64,000 bases of DNA, taken from the NCBI GenBank assembly GCA_002245135.1, contig NGBS01000011.1:62001-126000 (forward strand), in the 5' to 3' direction. The notes beneath the pieces are model-generated. The model made no database searches. It saw only the letters and a program-made list of their open reading frames with translations, and was not told the origin of the DNA. This document shows positions 1 to 13,700 of the stretch, piece after piece (positions within the stretch are counted from its first letter, which is position 1; each line of letters opens with the position of its first letter). This DNA comes from Proteromonas lacertae (Eukaryota > Sar > Bigyra > Opalinata > Proteromonadidae). The position numbers were made by a program, and so were the translations under genes.

Positions 1-409
1 TTCATTAAAGAAATTAATGATGAGTTTAATATCAGATCCACCTTCAGAAATTACAAATCTATTAAATGAATTTACACAATTAACAATGAGAGAAATCAAT
101 ATGAAATTGAATGAAATATTAAAGAATAGATGTTTATTGAAAGATAAATATGATGTAAATAAACTAAGATTCTATGTAAAAGTGAAGAATAGTAACTTTT
201 TAAATGATTTATTGATGAAGTTTAACAATAATGATATGAGATTAAGCTGTAATGAGAAATGTGAATGTTATGAAATAGAATTGAATGGTATTAAAAATAA
301 TAATGAAGAAGTGAAAGTTGTTATAAATGATATTAAAAAGATGAGTGGAGTTGTTGATGTTAGAGATAATAGAAGTATGTTGTTGAATTTTGTTGAAGAT
401 TTTTTGTAG
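1..409 (+). CDS. C-terminal part of an unrecognised protein (5' end outside window)
   Basis: The frame is open from the left edge of the window, so the methionine at 17 need not be the true start. About 135 residues are visible. They are Asn/Lys/Glu-rich with alternating hydrophobic positions and one Cys-x-Cys pair (NEKCECYEIEL). There are no membrane segments and no motif I can name. The stop TAG at 407-409 is followed by AT-rich sequence, and the next gene (555-1127) lies on the other strand and converges on it. This is probably the last exon of a larger host gene. No function is assigned. Confidence 0.55.
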   Translation, partial: SLKKLMMSLISDPPSEITNLLNEFTQLTMREINMKLNEILKNRCLLKDKYDVNKLRFYVKVKNSNFLNDLLMKFNNNDMRLSCNEKCECYEIELNGIKNNNEEVKVVINDIKKMSGVVDVRDNRSMLLNFVEDFL

Positions 410-554
410 ATTTATTATTAAATATTTATTTATTTAGTAAATGTTTTCATTGAATGGTAATTTAATTTGAATAGAAATACAAAAACAAAAATATTTAACA
501 AAAAGATTAAATTACTATAAATATATATATTTCTATAATTATTCCATCTATTTT

Positions 555-1630
555 CTAATTTCTAATCTCCTGTTCTGGATCTGGCTGTTCACTAGACATA
601 GTACAATTCAATAATTTTGAACTATCAGCATTACTACTTCTCTTTCTAGCAGGATTTAAAGGAGAATTAACAAATGAACAATTTGATAAATGACTATGAC
701 TTCTAGCAGCATTTGAACTCATCCCTTTGTTACACATATTCGTATAACTACTACCTATTTTCTTCAGTCTATGAATACTAGGATTACAAGCTGCACTCGA
801 GCTTAAAAATTGTATTTGCAGTTGATTTAATATCTCTACTAATCGTTTTTCTTGTTGATCTGTAGTTTCACAACAATATTCATAATAAAAAGGATTTGGA
901 TAATTATTAAATGATCTTTTTAAGACTGTACAACACGTCTCAGGAGGTAGCATACCATTATTATTACGTAAATATTCTACAATTTGTGGCATTTCTTTAA
1001 TTCTTCTATTTATGGTGCCCCAATAATTATCTAATGTGTGTTTGGAGAGTTGAAGTCGAAAAAGCGTTAAACTTTCAAATATTTCATTTACATCAGCTAA
1101 AAGATCGATAAAACGTGAAAATAACATATATCCTTTATTCTCCCTATTAAAATATATAAAAAATATATATATTAATTTTTATACTCAGCATATTGTTGAT
1201 AATAATCCATATAAAAATCACTTGCACTTAATCCCATAAAAACTAAATAATCTCTATACAAATCCATTGATATTTTATTTACATCAGTCATACCGAGAAA
1301 TGCAAATGAACACATTATTATCATATCTGTTGGAAGTAACATATGTGAAGAGACTAAAAATAAAAAAGAATGCCAGGATAGGTAATGCTCTTTGGTTTTG
1401 TAGGATGAATATATAGCTTTTCCATACCCGCTATCACAACTTATTTTTAAATATCTGAACCAATCGTCGATAGATACAGAGTAATTGTTGAAACTAAGTA
1501 AAAATAAAAAATAATAGTATACTATCTGCAACATCGAATATATATTTCCTGTAGTCTGCAAACTTCGTAAGTATTGTCTAAATATTATATTCATTAACCA
1601 TACAATAAAAACACTCACATACCCAAGCAT
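555..1630 (-). CDS. Degenerate EF-hand-like protein, at least three exons
   Basis: Two minus-strand exons join across an intron of about 41 nt (GTATAAAAAT to TTTTAATAG, near 1131-1171). The join reads AEENKGYMLFSRFIDLL, which has the loop-then-helix pattern of an EF hand. Upstream, DVNKISMDLYRDYLVFMGL and NNYSVSIDDWFRYL look like two more helix-loop-helix units, though most lack the full set of acidic calcium ligands. A further 29-nt intron (GTATACTATT to TTTACTTAG, about 1497-1525) probably precedes NNYSVSIDDW, because removing it gives a more EF-hand-like frame than reading through it. The C-terminus is Ser/Asn/Cys-rich. More exons may lie upstream, toward 1720. Layout and sequence style resemble the four-gene family at 16.8-27.9 kb, so it may be a diverged relative. 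EF-hand-like is an inference from the pattern, not a proven calcium binder. Confidence 0.5.
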
Positions 1631-1720
1631 CTTTCGCTGTTAGATGAAAAAGTAATCTATATGGCGTTTTATATAATGTTTTATATTGTTCAGTCAGTAT
1701 TGTAGAAGCATTTCTCTAGC

Positions 1721-2234
1721 CAATATAAAAATACACCTTATATACTATTTCCTGCTCTTGAGCTATTGACTCAACGACTAAATTGAGTACATAATATAAA
1801 TGTTATACTATCATGGCTATCACCCTCATCCATTGATTTAGTTAAAAAATGAAAATCAAAACGATTTTTTTCACAAACCAATTTTGACTTTTTTTGTTTT
1901 TAATGAAACAATTCATAATGACCTGAAACATGGTTTAGTATTTATATTTTATGTGTTTTATTAAGTCTCATACGTTTATATATTCAAGGTTAGGTGAAAT
2001 GACAAAATATTTCTATCAAGTTGATATTCCATTGTTTATATTCTATCAACATATTATAAATCTGAAAAGTGAGTGACAATTTATATGATGATTGAGTATT
2101 ACTCAGATTTTGCTGTTTATACCTTCATTTAAGGTATTATAAGGAATTTATGAATTATACAAAAAGTAATTATTTGGAATAAAATAAAATCTTTATAATA
2201 TATCTCAATTGTATAATATAGTTTTATAATTTTC
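1721..2234. other. Intergenic AT-rich stretch
   Basis: No gene is visible between the EF-hand-like gene and the LRR exons. The stretch may hold the promoter and first exon of the minus-strand gene ending at 555. A short open stretch before a candidate TAG acceptor near 1719 could be that exon, but I cannot confirm it. Confidence 0.4.
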
Positions 2235-2990
2235 TCATTTAATGTTCGAGAATTCTATGGATAACTCTATTCTTTCTTTTTCTCCTATTCCATCAAGGTT
2301 TATTATATCAATTGAAGAAAATGTTTTTAAGAATGATTTCAATTCTGATTTGTCAATATTTTCTTTAACAGATATTGATAATTCATCTAAACATTCAAAT
2401 ACTTCCTTGTTTTCTATCATTAATCTCAGTTCTTCTTCATTTAATTGATTTCCTGATAGATTTATCTTCATTAATGGTTTGTATTGTCTTAATCTTTTTA
2501 TCAACATTTTCAAACCATTTTCACTCATTCCAATATCTATTTATAAAATAAATAATAGTATTCGATGATATACTTAATAGATTCAATAATATTTGATCAT
2601 GAAAAATATCTATAAATATAAATTTAGTTAAGAATTGGCATATAGTCTTTATTCCTTCATCTAATATAGTTATTAAATATTGAAATATGGTTTATACTCC
2701 CTGATATATTATATCACCTGAGAAGGATTGACTTTGAATTATCTCCTCTAAATCTCTCATATAATAATATCTTTCAATTATCATCATATTACACCCGATC
2801 ACATGTAAATGAGATGGATTAGTAAAAAATGAATTACATTTAATCGACAAGGACTGCTTTTCTGAGAATTTTAGGGTAGCTTTCCCATTTATTCCATCAA
2901 TATTTATGATTTTCATCATTTTATAATCAGTTTCATGTTGTACAACCAAATCCACTTCATAATTGCCCTTTTCTACTCTTCTTTTGATCT
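2235..2990 (-). CDS. Leucine-rich-repeat protein, fragmentary exons
   Basis: The 3' exon contains a clear LRR unit, LMKINLSGNQLNEEEL, followed by LDELSISV and IDIINLDGIG. The upstream reading DEGIKTICQFLTKF ... NIGMSENGLKML has the L..L....N.I...G spacing of ribonuclease-inhibitor-type repeats. It joins across an intron that begins GTATATCATC and ends TAAATAG, near 2536. A further exon at 2692-2990 (IKRRVEKGNYEVDLVVQH...) has the frame of a coding exon, but its splice phase does not match the next LRR exon by the simplest junction. So it is either a separate gene or the locus is damaged. LRR proteins of this kind are binding scaffolds, and the partner is unknown. Confidence 0.45.
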
Positions 2991-3250
2991 ATAATAATAT
3001 TGTTAATAAATACTTCCGTATTACATGGTAATATTGAGCGTAATACATTATCTACAAATGATTTTTAGCAAAACATATTTCAAACCTGTTTGATATTTTA
3101 AAATATATAGTCGTTTTAAGAGTCAGTTATTTTTTTCTAAAATATGATCGTATAGTTATAAAAAGGATAAATGTTTGTTATTGTACAAATTAATGACAAA
3201 TTAAAAGAAAAACCATAAAAAAATATATTTATAATAAGATTTTTGATTCA

Positions 3251-4750
3251 TCACTCTTCCTGTGATTTATCTTTCTGTTGTTTTTCTAGAATTGACGATG
3301 ATTGAAAGAAGGGGTATTGTTTTGGTTTGTAGTATTTTTTTACTATTGACTTTTTTATTTTTAATGTTTTTGATGAACAATCTTTTGATTCTAATTCTTT
3401 GTTGATGTACTCTTTTCCATAATATTCGAGTCTTCTCATTTTCTCTTCATCATCTATATATTGATTCAATATATTTACTGTTACGTAATTTAAACTACAT
3501 TTATTATGTATTTCCCATAACATAGGCAATCCATAAGCTGTTTTTATGGTATTCATATTTTCTATATTATGAAGTGATTTACCTATTAATCTCATCACCT
3601 CGCAATCGGGTTTGGCTTTATATTTCTCACATAATTTCAATAATAATTCATTTCTTATTTTATTAACTATTTCAGGATAATTACTATAATATACAATTAT
3701 TACATTTATCAAAATTATTCATTATATAAATTCCTATTTCCTTCATCTTATAATCCTCAATATCAAGCAATGAATTAATAAGATTGTTCATCTTTTCTTC
3801 ATTCAATTCTGATATTAATGATATATCTTCTTCTTTTATAATAACCTCATTTTCATCATAATAATATTTCATAACTACATTCTGAATATTTTCATCTTCT
3901 ACATTATATAAATCAATATATTTTATTGATTCATTATTATGCAAATCTATATCTAGAGATTTATAAACTCTTTGAAAATCATCATTTAAATCATCTATCT
4001 TCACTTTGTCATTATGAAAATGATTATTAATTAAACATTGAAACGAATTTGACATTTCAGAATCATAATTTTTCTCATTTATTCTATATGAATACCACTT
4101 TAATAATCTACTCAATAACCATGTCTCATTTCTTATTACCAAATTTGAAAATGATAAAATATCCTCTAAATTATTTTGCTCTAATTGTAATAGCCATTTA
4201 TCTATAATATATATATATATATATTACAAATATGTTGTATATACCATTATACATGTATTTGTATCCTCTCTTTTCAAATTCACTTATTTTAAACTCAGTT
4301 AGTTCTGATAAAACATAAGGAAAAACGTTCATTATATGAATTAAACTAACTAACAAATTATCATCTACATTTTCTTTAATAAATTCTTCGCATTTCTTCT
4401 CTATTACCTCTTCATTGTAACATATACAAAACATTAAAACATCACATACATTTGACTTAGTCAATTCAATTTCACCTCCACTGTAGTACTTTTCTAATTC
4501 AAAAAATCCCATTTTATTACATTCTTCAAACAATACCAACTCATTCCCCAATTTTTCATCTTCTAATAACTTTCTTAATACATTATTGCCGGTCATTAGT
4601 ATTGACTTAACAGAATGTATTTCATCATTGTTAATTCTCACTTTGACATCACCAAAACCATTCTCAACTAACTTTCTACCCAGACTAATATTAATAAAAT
4701 AAAAATGATTGATACCCACATTCTCTTAACTGATTGTTTGTTATCTTCAT
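3251..4750 (-). CDS. BTB/POZ-domain protein
   Basis: From the likely start ATG at 4750, MKITNNQLREC is spliced (GTATCAATC to ATATTAG) to a BTB/POZ domain. Its landmarks are ENGFGDVKVRINNDEIHSVK, then LMTGNNVLRKLLEDEK, then FFELEKYYSGGEIEL. A second intron (GTATATACAAC to ATATTATAG, about 4200-4244) leads to a helical BACK-like region (ETWLLSRLLKWYSYRINEK). The next open stretch (3251-3712) follows with a change of frame near 3695-3712. This is either an unusually short intron or a frameshift, and the sequence alone does not decide it. The protein ends in a Lys/Ser-rich tail. A damaged paralog with the same order plus a C-terminal SPRY-like part lies at 41515-43576. BTB-BACK proteins are typically dimerising substrate adaptors for CUL3 ligases. 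That role here is inference. Confidence 0.6.
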
Positions 4751-4796
4751 AATAGAGGAGATAATTTAAAAACAAGTTTCTGAACTTTAATAAAAA

Positions 4797-7700
4797 ATGA
4801 TTCGTTTCATTTTGAAAAGAAGATTTATGAATATCATAATCCCCATCATTTTTTTGATCAAATTATTATATGCAGATGAATCTATAGTGTATAATGGTGT
4901 ATATGTATGTAAAAACACTCTTCAAGATAGTCAATTAAGCCATTTCTTGTCGTCGATAGTCAATGACTCATTCATTTTTCAAAACACTACATTTTATATT
5001 AAGGATATAAGTTGTCAGAACAGATGTAATGAAATGGCTCACACATTAGAAAGTTTAACTATAGAAGAAGGGGTAGATTATAATCCATATGTAATAGGAT
5101 ATTGGAATAATGTAACATTTCTATCATGTTTAAGTCCAACATTAAAGTTTTTAGGTTTGCATTTGTTTAATTTATGTCCTTTAACAAGCATTTGTGAATA
5201 TAACATATACACATCATATCATCCACAGAATCTTATACTTAATTTAATAAATATCGTAGTAGATTACCCTCCCTTGTCACTAATTTATAATAATTTAACT
5301 AATTTAAATCCCCTTCTGTATATTAGCAAGAATTTTTTCGCAGATTTGTTATTAAGAGAAAATATTCATATAATTAACAATGTAAATGATTATTCTGTAC
5401 TACGGCAGAATAGTAACATTAATCAATCAAACGGAATTATTTACATATTAAATGAAGAAAATTATGGGTTAAATGATTTTATTGAGTTTATTATATCACT
5501 TGAATCAGAGCCTGTAGTGTTTTTAGCTGGATATTTTAATAGTAATTTAAAGAATAATTTAAACAAATTCAATAAGTTTTACATTATTTCTCCTTATTTT
5601 TCATTTATAAATGAAGAAATAAATGATGAAATGAAAGTGGTAATACAAAATGTAAATCCAACATTTGAAGTAGCCACATTGTATATATATATTAATATAT
5701 GTTAATAGTTTTACATATTTATTGTATATTAATATGATAAATAATCAATCATCATCATCATTTTTCCCTCTGTATTATATTGACTTAACAATTGGAAAAT
5801 CATTCCAATCTCCATTTGGTGAAATTTATATGGATAAAGATCATTTCTTTGTATTACCAACATTCATATCCAATTCTTCATTTGAAATCATAAACAAAGA
5901 AATTATACCTTTAAAGTCTTCATATTCATATTTATATAATGTAAGTGAAATGATAAATTACTCAAATCGATTATTAATATGTAATTTTAAGCAGTATAAT
6001 CCAATCAATTATCGGAAAATGAAATATATAATAATTGTAAGTGATAATGAAGATGAGAAAATATTATTTCAAATGTTTTATGCAATTGTTTTAGTTGATA
6101 ATATAGATGAAAGCGATATGTCAGTATTATTCTACAGAAGTGTTAAAAATATTCCATATTATTTATATTCAGAAACATATGTTGGATGTATTATATCATA
6201 CTTGAATTATGAAAATAGAAATAAAATTGCATTATTAAATCATGCTGCTGTATGTTTATTTAATGTAAATACATTTGAAGGCTCTGCTTGTTCACCATTC
6301 ATTGTAAATGTATAATGAATTATTTTATTTTATTAATGTTTTTATAAATAGGTTGGTAAAAGTATAAATACTCTAGTTTCTCATTTTATTTCAATAATTG
6401 AAAAAAGAATATTAAATGATGAAGAATACTCTATAATTGGTTTAAAGAGTGATAATGACACTATGTCTGAATTAATGGATTTTAATTTTGGTTCAATTAT
6501 AATCAATAATGGATATAAATATAGCAATTGCTCTTATAATGATGAATTTACTGTTACATATTTCAATTCATCAACAATTATAGTTTCATTTATGTCAAAA
6601 GAAGACAATATTCAATTTATTAACAATTTTGGTCCATTTACTCAATACGAATGGAGTTTATACATTTTAGAATGGGAATTAAAAGATTCTATAAACAATC
6701 CAAAGTCAGAAGGGATTTTTACACTTTCAGAGTATTTTCAATATGAAAATGGAATATTTAACGATTTCTCTTTGAACAATATAAATGTAGAATATATTAC
6801 CACTGCATTTGTGTGTTCTAGGATAATCTTTCATGAATATGTATAGATATATATATACATTATTATTATTATTATATTTATAATTAGATTGAAATTCATA
6901 ATCAGGGAAGTATTGATAGTTACAAATTTAAGAATGATATAGTCAAAGATATATATTCTAATCAATATACAAAATCAAATGTTGTGAGAGTGGAAAATGG
7001 TAAATTTTTATTATATTCAAATTCTATTTCTTCAAGAATTATGTCTTATTACAACGTGAAAGACAATAAAATGACATTGTGTGGTTGGAAAAGTGAATCA
7101 ATTGATTATGATTCAGTTCATTTAATTGGTTTTTTATATGATATTTGTAGAAAAGAATATATTGATTATATTGATTATTTAAACTCATTAATATGGGTAT
7201 TAAATTCTGAATATGATGGAATAAAGTATATATTGTTATTGCCTTATTAATTTATAGTAATATTCCAGTTCTTATTCATATTATTTCATTTGTTTCATCC
7301 GATTGTAAAAGTAGTCGTTACAGATCATCAAGCAGAAAGTTTGTCTTAAATGATATGGAAAATTTATTAATGATTATAACACCATATTATCCCAATTTAG
7401 TAGATTTTATAAAATTAAATGCTAACAATGTAATTATCAGTTTGATTAATGAAAATAGTGGAGATTTATGTCTATCAAACATGTTTGTGTATGGAATTAC
7501 TCCATATCAACAAATATATCCGTTTTTCTATTATATTTTATTTAAAATAAGATATATTATCTTCTATGGAAATAGTGATAATCATCTAAGTTATATTCAT
7601 AAAGAATTAATAAGTAGTTATTGTGTAGCTTATATGATGAAATGCATATTTTTTGAAGCAATTGATAATAATGAAGATATAACGACAAACCCAGTTGTTA

Positions 7701-10700
7701 ATTACATTGAAGATTATGAAAATGAGATTACAGATTCAAATTTGTTTATTATTACTTCGTTTTCAATGTTTAGTGATGATAATATTTCTCATTTTTATAC
7801 TCAAATGAATGATTATTCACAGATTAATAATTATACTTTGAATTTTTTCGATTTATTGATGAATAGAAGAAAGTTTGTTAAAAACAGCTTGTATTCATTA
7901 AAGAATATAGATATACATTATGTTGAATCAATTTCAGCAGCTGAATACTATAATATGCTAAATTCATATATATCATTTAATTTAGATGAAATTATTCCTA
8001 TTGTTTATAATATATGGAATGCTTTAAGTAATTTTAAAGAAGCCTACGAATATACTATGTCAAATGATTTCCCTCTGTTATGGACAAAGTTAAGAAGCAT
8101 TATTTCTGATTATAATCACATAAACAATAAAATTAACTTCTTAGCTGATAATTATGTATATCAGAAGGTAAGAATTGTGAAAATGAATCGTATTACTAAT
8201 GAATATGATATTGTATTTTATTTAACTACACCAATCTTTAATGAAATATCAAATAATCTGATTTTTAATATCAATAAAGATTGTCATTCAATTTGTGAAA
8301 TTTACAGTCAATATGAAGCAAAATTGACCAATAAGAAAGGAGTATCAGTTTTGCTTGTCTCGACTATGAATGAAAATAATTATAATAAATCGATATATAG
8401 TCGAATTTCTCAATTGTTAAGTATAAATGAAATAGAAGTAACAACAAATAAATATTTAATTCCTTTCTATTATAATGCTATGAATACTTCAGATACTGAA
8501 ATAAATAATATTATCTCATTCATGAAGTCATTAAAAGTGAATTATAATATTACAATAAAACATATTTTTGGTGTATTTTCTGATTCAATTTATGAAGAAA
8601 ATGTGTTGAAGCATAATAGAGATGTTTTGTTTTGGTCTCCAATATTACATTCAGGTTTAGATTATAGTAAAAATATGTATATTTATATTATACTATCTTT
8701 CTTTTATAGAATCAATTGTGGCTTTTCATTTAGACAAATCATTCAAGAACCACTTTCCTATTTAATGAAATATTCGACCAAAATAGTGATTATATATTCA
8801 AATTATGAAATTGAAAAATTATTCATAGAAATGTTGCAACTATATATAAAAGTATTTGATAATGACAGTAAACAGGAAATATTAGCCAAAATTGCTCTAA
8901 AGAATGAAGAATTTGAAGAATTAGATAATATATTAATAGATTTTTATTACAAATATCCAAATGATAAAATAATTATATTGAATCTACTACAAGATCCACA
9001 ATCATCTCATTTTTTCCAATATTTTACATCACATCATTTAATTGAAGATTTTATAAACAAATTTCTAATTTTATCATTCGGTTCTACTCCATTATTTGAT
9101 TCTAACTTGTTTATTGGTCAATATGATGTAGTACAAATGTCAATGGAAGAAATAATAAAAGCAAATCCATACTTTTACAGTTTAAAAGAAGAGTTAATGA
9201 CAATTTTACCATTTTATTACTCAAATAATATGAGAATTTTTTGGAACACTTACATCTCATTAATACTATTTTCAGAATTACTGAATTTGCCTGATATTAA
9301 TAATATTTCTTCAGTATTAAACGAATTACCAGGAAAATATATTTATTTTGATAAATTTATTGGAAATGTAAAAATGAATGAATATTCAATGATAATGAGA
9401 TCTTTCAGATTGATGAAATATCACGATCCAAAATTGGCATATAGTTCAGAAGTTGTTTCATTTATTAATTATACTTCATCACCTATACTTATAGATTATG
9501 TGAAAGATAATTCAAAAATTGTGTATATGGGAGTATATATCAAGAATAGTAGTATATATAAACTTTGATTATTTTTATACTTGTAATAGATGCTGAATAT
9601 GATCCTTCTATTATATCAGCAGTATTGGATGCTTTTTCTTCAATTTTATATTTCTTTAATGATTTTGATATTACATTAATTCCAATAGTGTTTAAGACAA
9701 AAGATGAAATATTTAATAATAGTAATAGAAATATCAAACATACACTGTTTTCATCAACATATCTTTTTTTTTTTGTTTCAATACATAACTATTATTGTTT
9801 TTCTTAATTAATTGTACTAGAAAAGAAAATGATTGGCTAGTTAATAAACTTGTAAATGATTATAACAATACAAATAGAATTTTCCATGTTTTTAATGAAG
9901 AAAGTATGTTATGTTTAAAGAATGTGTTTTATTATTCACCAACTCATTATTTAGTAGCAAATGTTGCATCTGCATATCTCCATAGTGTTATCATGACTAA
10001 TATCTATCTATTATACTATGAAACAAATGAAATGTATTTAGATACGATTGTTGAAATATTCTATTTGTATGGTTTGAATCTAGTTGGTGTATCAAAAATA
10101 CCAATGAATAAAGAAAATTATAACTGTACAATTCAGTCAATATTTTTTAAGTTTAACTCAGGTGGATTATTCTATTGTTTAGGTTCAGATGATATTATTC
10201 CATTCCTTAATTCACTAATTCTATCAATTCAATTTGATTATCAATATTCATTTTATTTACAAGGATTGAATTTAGAAAGTATAACTGAAGAAATTACATC
10301 TAAAAGTAAATATAAATTGAATGTATTTTTTCATCATGTAACACCTCATTTGTATTATTTCGATCAAATTATACTAATCAAAACAGTAAATGAAGTATTT
10401 GTTTCGCAGATTTTATTCTTTATTCTAACAGTATTTAAGAATATACCAAACAGTATTGATGATACAGGTGTATTTTTAAACAAATACTATAATATATATT
10501 CTAATAAAACAATCAATATTTATTATCATAATATTCATATTAAAATGAGCAGAGGCCATTATTTATATCAACAATTATATTTATATAAAATGTGTTTAAA
10601 TGGTAAAAATGAGAATAAAATCTCTGCCATATTAAAGAATCCTGATTCATTTTTAATTAACAATCCCAATATGTACAACTATAAACCAATGTGTGATTTT

Positions 10701-13700
10701 CCAGCGTATAATGATAGAGAAACATATAATATAGCATTATCCTTTTCAATTACAGGAACTGATAGAGAAAGAGATATTAACATGTTTTTAGTTGCATATA
10801 GAACATTGGTATATTTAAACGAACTTTTCGATGTTGTAATAGATGGAGTAATAAATAAAATATATTATGTTATTTATGATTTGAAATCTGATGAAAAATA
10901 CTGTGAAGAAGTATTAAAGAAGATAGTTAGTAAGAATATCACGTATATTTTTGGTTTTGCTCATTACTGTTTTCAGTACTTAGTATATTATCCAAATCTA
11001 GTAGTTTACTATCCAAAATTACTTCCAGAATTTAGATATAATAATTATTTACCTCCCAACGTAATTAGTTTTGGTGGAAAAATAAAACAGTTATTATATC
11101 CATTTCCCTATTTCACAACACAGTTTCATAGTTTCAATTTTGTGATTGTTTATACAAATTCTACGATGATGTCTAAATATATTCCATCGATTGAAAAATA
11201 TCTAAGTATTTATTCATTTGATATTTATACAGTATGTGTTAATGAGAGTAATATATTTATGAATGATTATATTAATAAAATATTACAAAGAATCTATTTG
11301 AATGAAACAAAATTATACTCAATATTATTATATATGTCATTCACTCAAACAAAATTGTTTTTAAATTCATTTAATCAGTATTATGATAAATATAAAAACC
11401 ATATAAAAATATATCTTATTAATTCAGGTGATAAATATTTGACAATTATTAAACCAAAGTATAAATGCTATTCAATTTCATTTTATTTTTCAAATGTTGA
11501 TAGTCAAGCAAATGAAATATATAATGCAATTGTTAATATAATTACTCCAGAATCTTCTTCCTATGGTTATTCAGTTGCTTCATTTGATTCAATATTCTCC
11601 TTTGTTTTAGTAGTAAGGAAAATTCATTCATTTGATCCACAAAAGGTATTTCAATTCTATAAAGATAATCGTGAAAATACCTTTTCATTTACATCTGGAA
11701 AGGAAAGTTTAAACGAGTATAATTTCTTAACAAAACATTCATATATTGGTGCTTATTATCCTGAAGAAGATAAATTTAAAATTGAATTTGACACAAATAT
11801 AATGATCAATTATTATCCAGTAAAATATGATTATGATAATCAGATGGTTGAAATTAGATATGAATCAACAACAAATGAAAATGTTACTGAAGTTCGTTAT
11901 AGAAGAATGTTTACAATTCTTTTTTTATGCGATTGTAAAAGTAATATGTATTGTAATAATTTATATGAATTATTAAAAACAGGAATGTTTATCTACAATA
12001 ATGATAGAGAAAGTGATAATAAATATTGTATGTTTTTGAAAAAGGTAATGAGTGAAGAAAACGAGGAATCTATTCTATTGATTAAAGATCATTTAAGCAA
12101 AGGATATTTAACTGCTTTATTCATATCTGCAAGTGAAGAATATCTAAAGAGATTAGCAGAATATTCAATAATAGGTTCAAACGTTAATATAAATCCTAAT
12201 TTCTTTGTATTCTTTTTAACTCCAGAACTAAAAGCTTCAATGGAAGGTATTTCATATAAAAATGTAGTTTATGCAAGTGGTAATGTATTTACTTTTTTAA
12301 GACACACAATAACTCATGTAATATTGGAATCAATCAAATTCAATGATAAGATTTCAATAATCTATTTTAATTCATCATTTTATAATTATTGTTCCACAGA
12401 AATAGAAAAGATGTTTAGTTTATATTATCCATTAACAATGGTATATAAATTAGATATAATGAAAATTATAAATAGAGAATATAATGAAATGAATATTCAA
12501 GATGTAAAAGTGATATTAACAGTTATACCTATGGATATGGAGAGATTAATTCGTAGTTTAAATTACTATAATGTTTCAAGATCAATACCTATTATAGCTT
12601 TATATTATCAATACGAAATAATGAAAAAAGAACCGAAAATATTTTATATAAGAACTTATACTAAAGATATAAATAAGAATTGGAATAAGGAATTGAAATA
12701 TATTTTTAATACTTCAATGTTGGTGTCAGATGGAATTGATGTAGATGTTACAATGATTGACATTTGGGCAACTTTATATCGTTCATTTTACATATTAAAA
12801 TCACATTTGAATAATAGTAGAAGTAGTTTAGTTTCATTAGATAAAAGTAATATATTTACACCAACAATTACATATAATGATAATAAAAATAATGAAAAAG
12901 TAAATTATTTAAATCAAGATTATTATTTATTTTTTTATCATGAATTGAATGATGAAAATGTTATTCAATCATATGGTTTTGATATACCACAAGATTTATA
13001 TATCGATGATGCTTCAATGATGTGTGGTTGGGTATGCAATAATGAATATTTTAATCATTTAAATAATTTTGATAATTATATTTCATCAATAAAAGTTGGA
13101 ATTTTGTATAATCCATATAATCCAGATTTAGTTCAATATTCCAGTTTTTTACTACATACTATTTTATACGATATATTAATATCAGATTCGGTGAATGGAT
13201 ATAAAATCCAACCATACATTTGTAGTAACCCAAATTATGTTGAATGTGATGAAATACTAGAATATTATGAAAAGAAGAATATTAATTTCATTTTCGGTGG
13301 ATTTTTTAGTGTATGTTTAACAAAAATGTTAGAATATTTTTCCAAAAATGAAGAATCAAAATTGTTAGTGTTTTATACTGGTGAAATAGATGATTATTAT
13401 TGTGATAGACATATTATTCAAATGGGTCCAACTCCATCTCAAATTATCAACTTGTTATTATTGACAGAATATAATGCTGATATACCATTTAGTATAGTTA
13501 CTTCTTCCAAGAATCAATATCCAAGAAAAGTAGCTAATTATTTTGAAGATACATTTCTTCGTTTAGGATTTGAAGTTGAAGTAATTGATATTGATCAATT
13601 AAATGATGAGATTTCATTTAGTTTTGTTAATCCGATAATTGTTGTTGCTTTAAATAGGGATGAACAGTTGGAATCATTTCATTCACTTATTAAACGTAGG

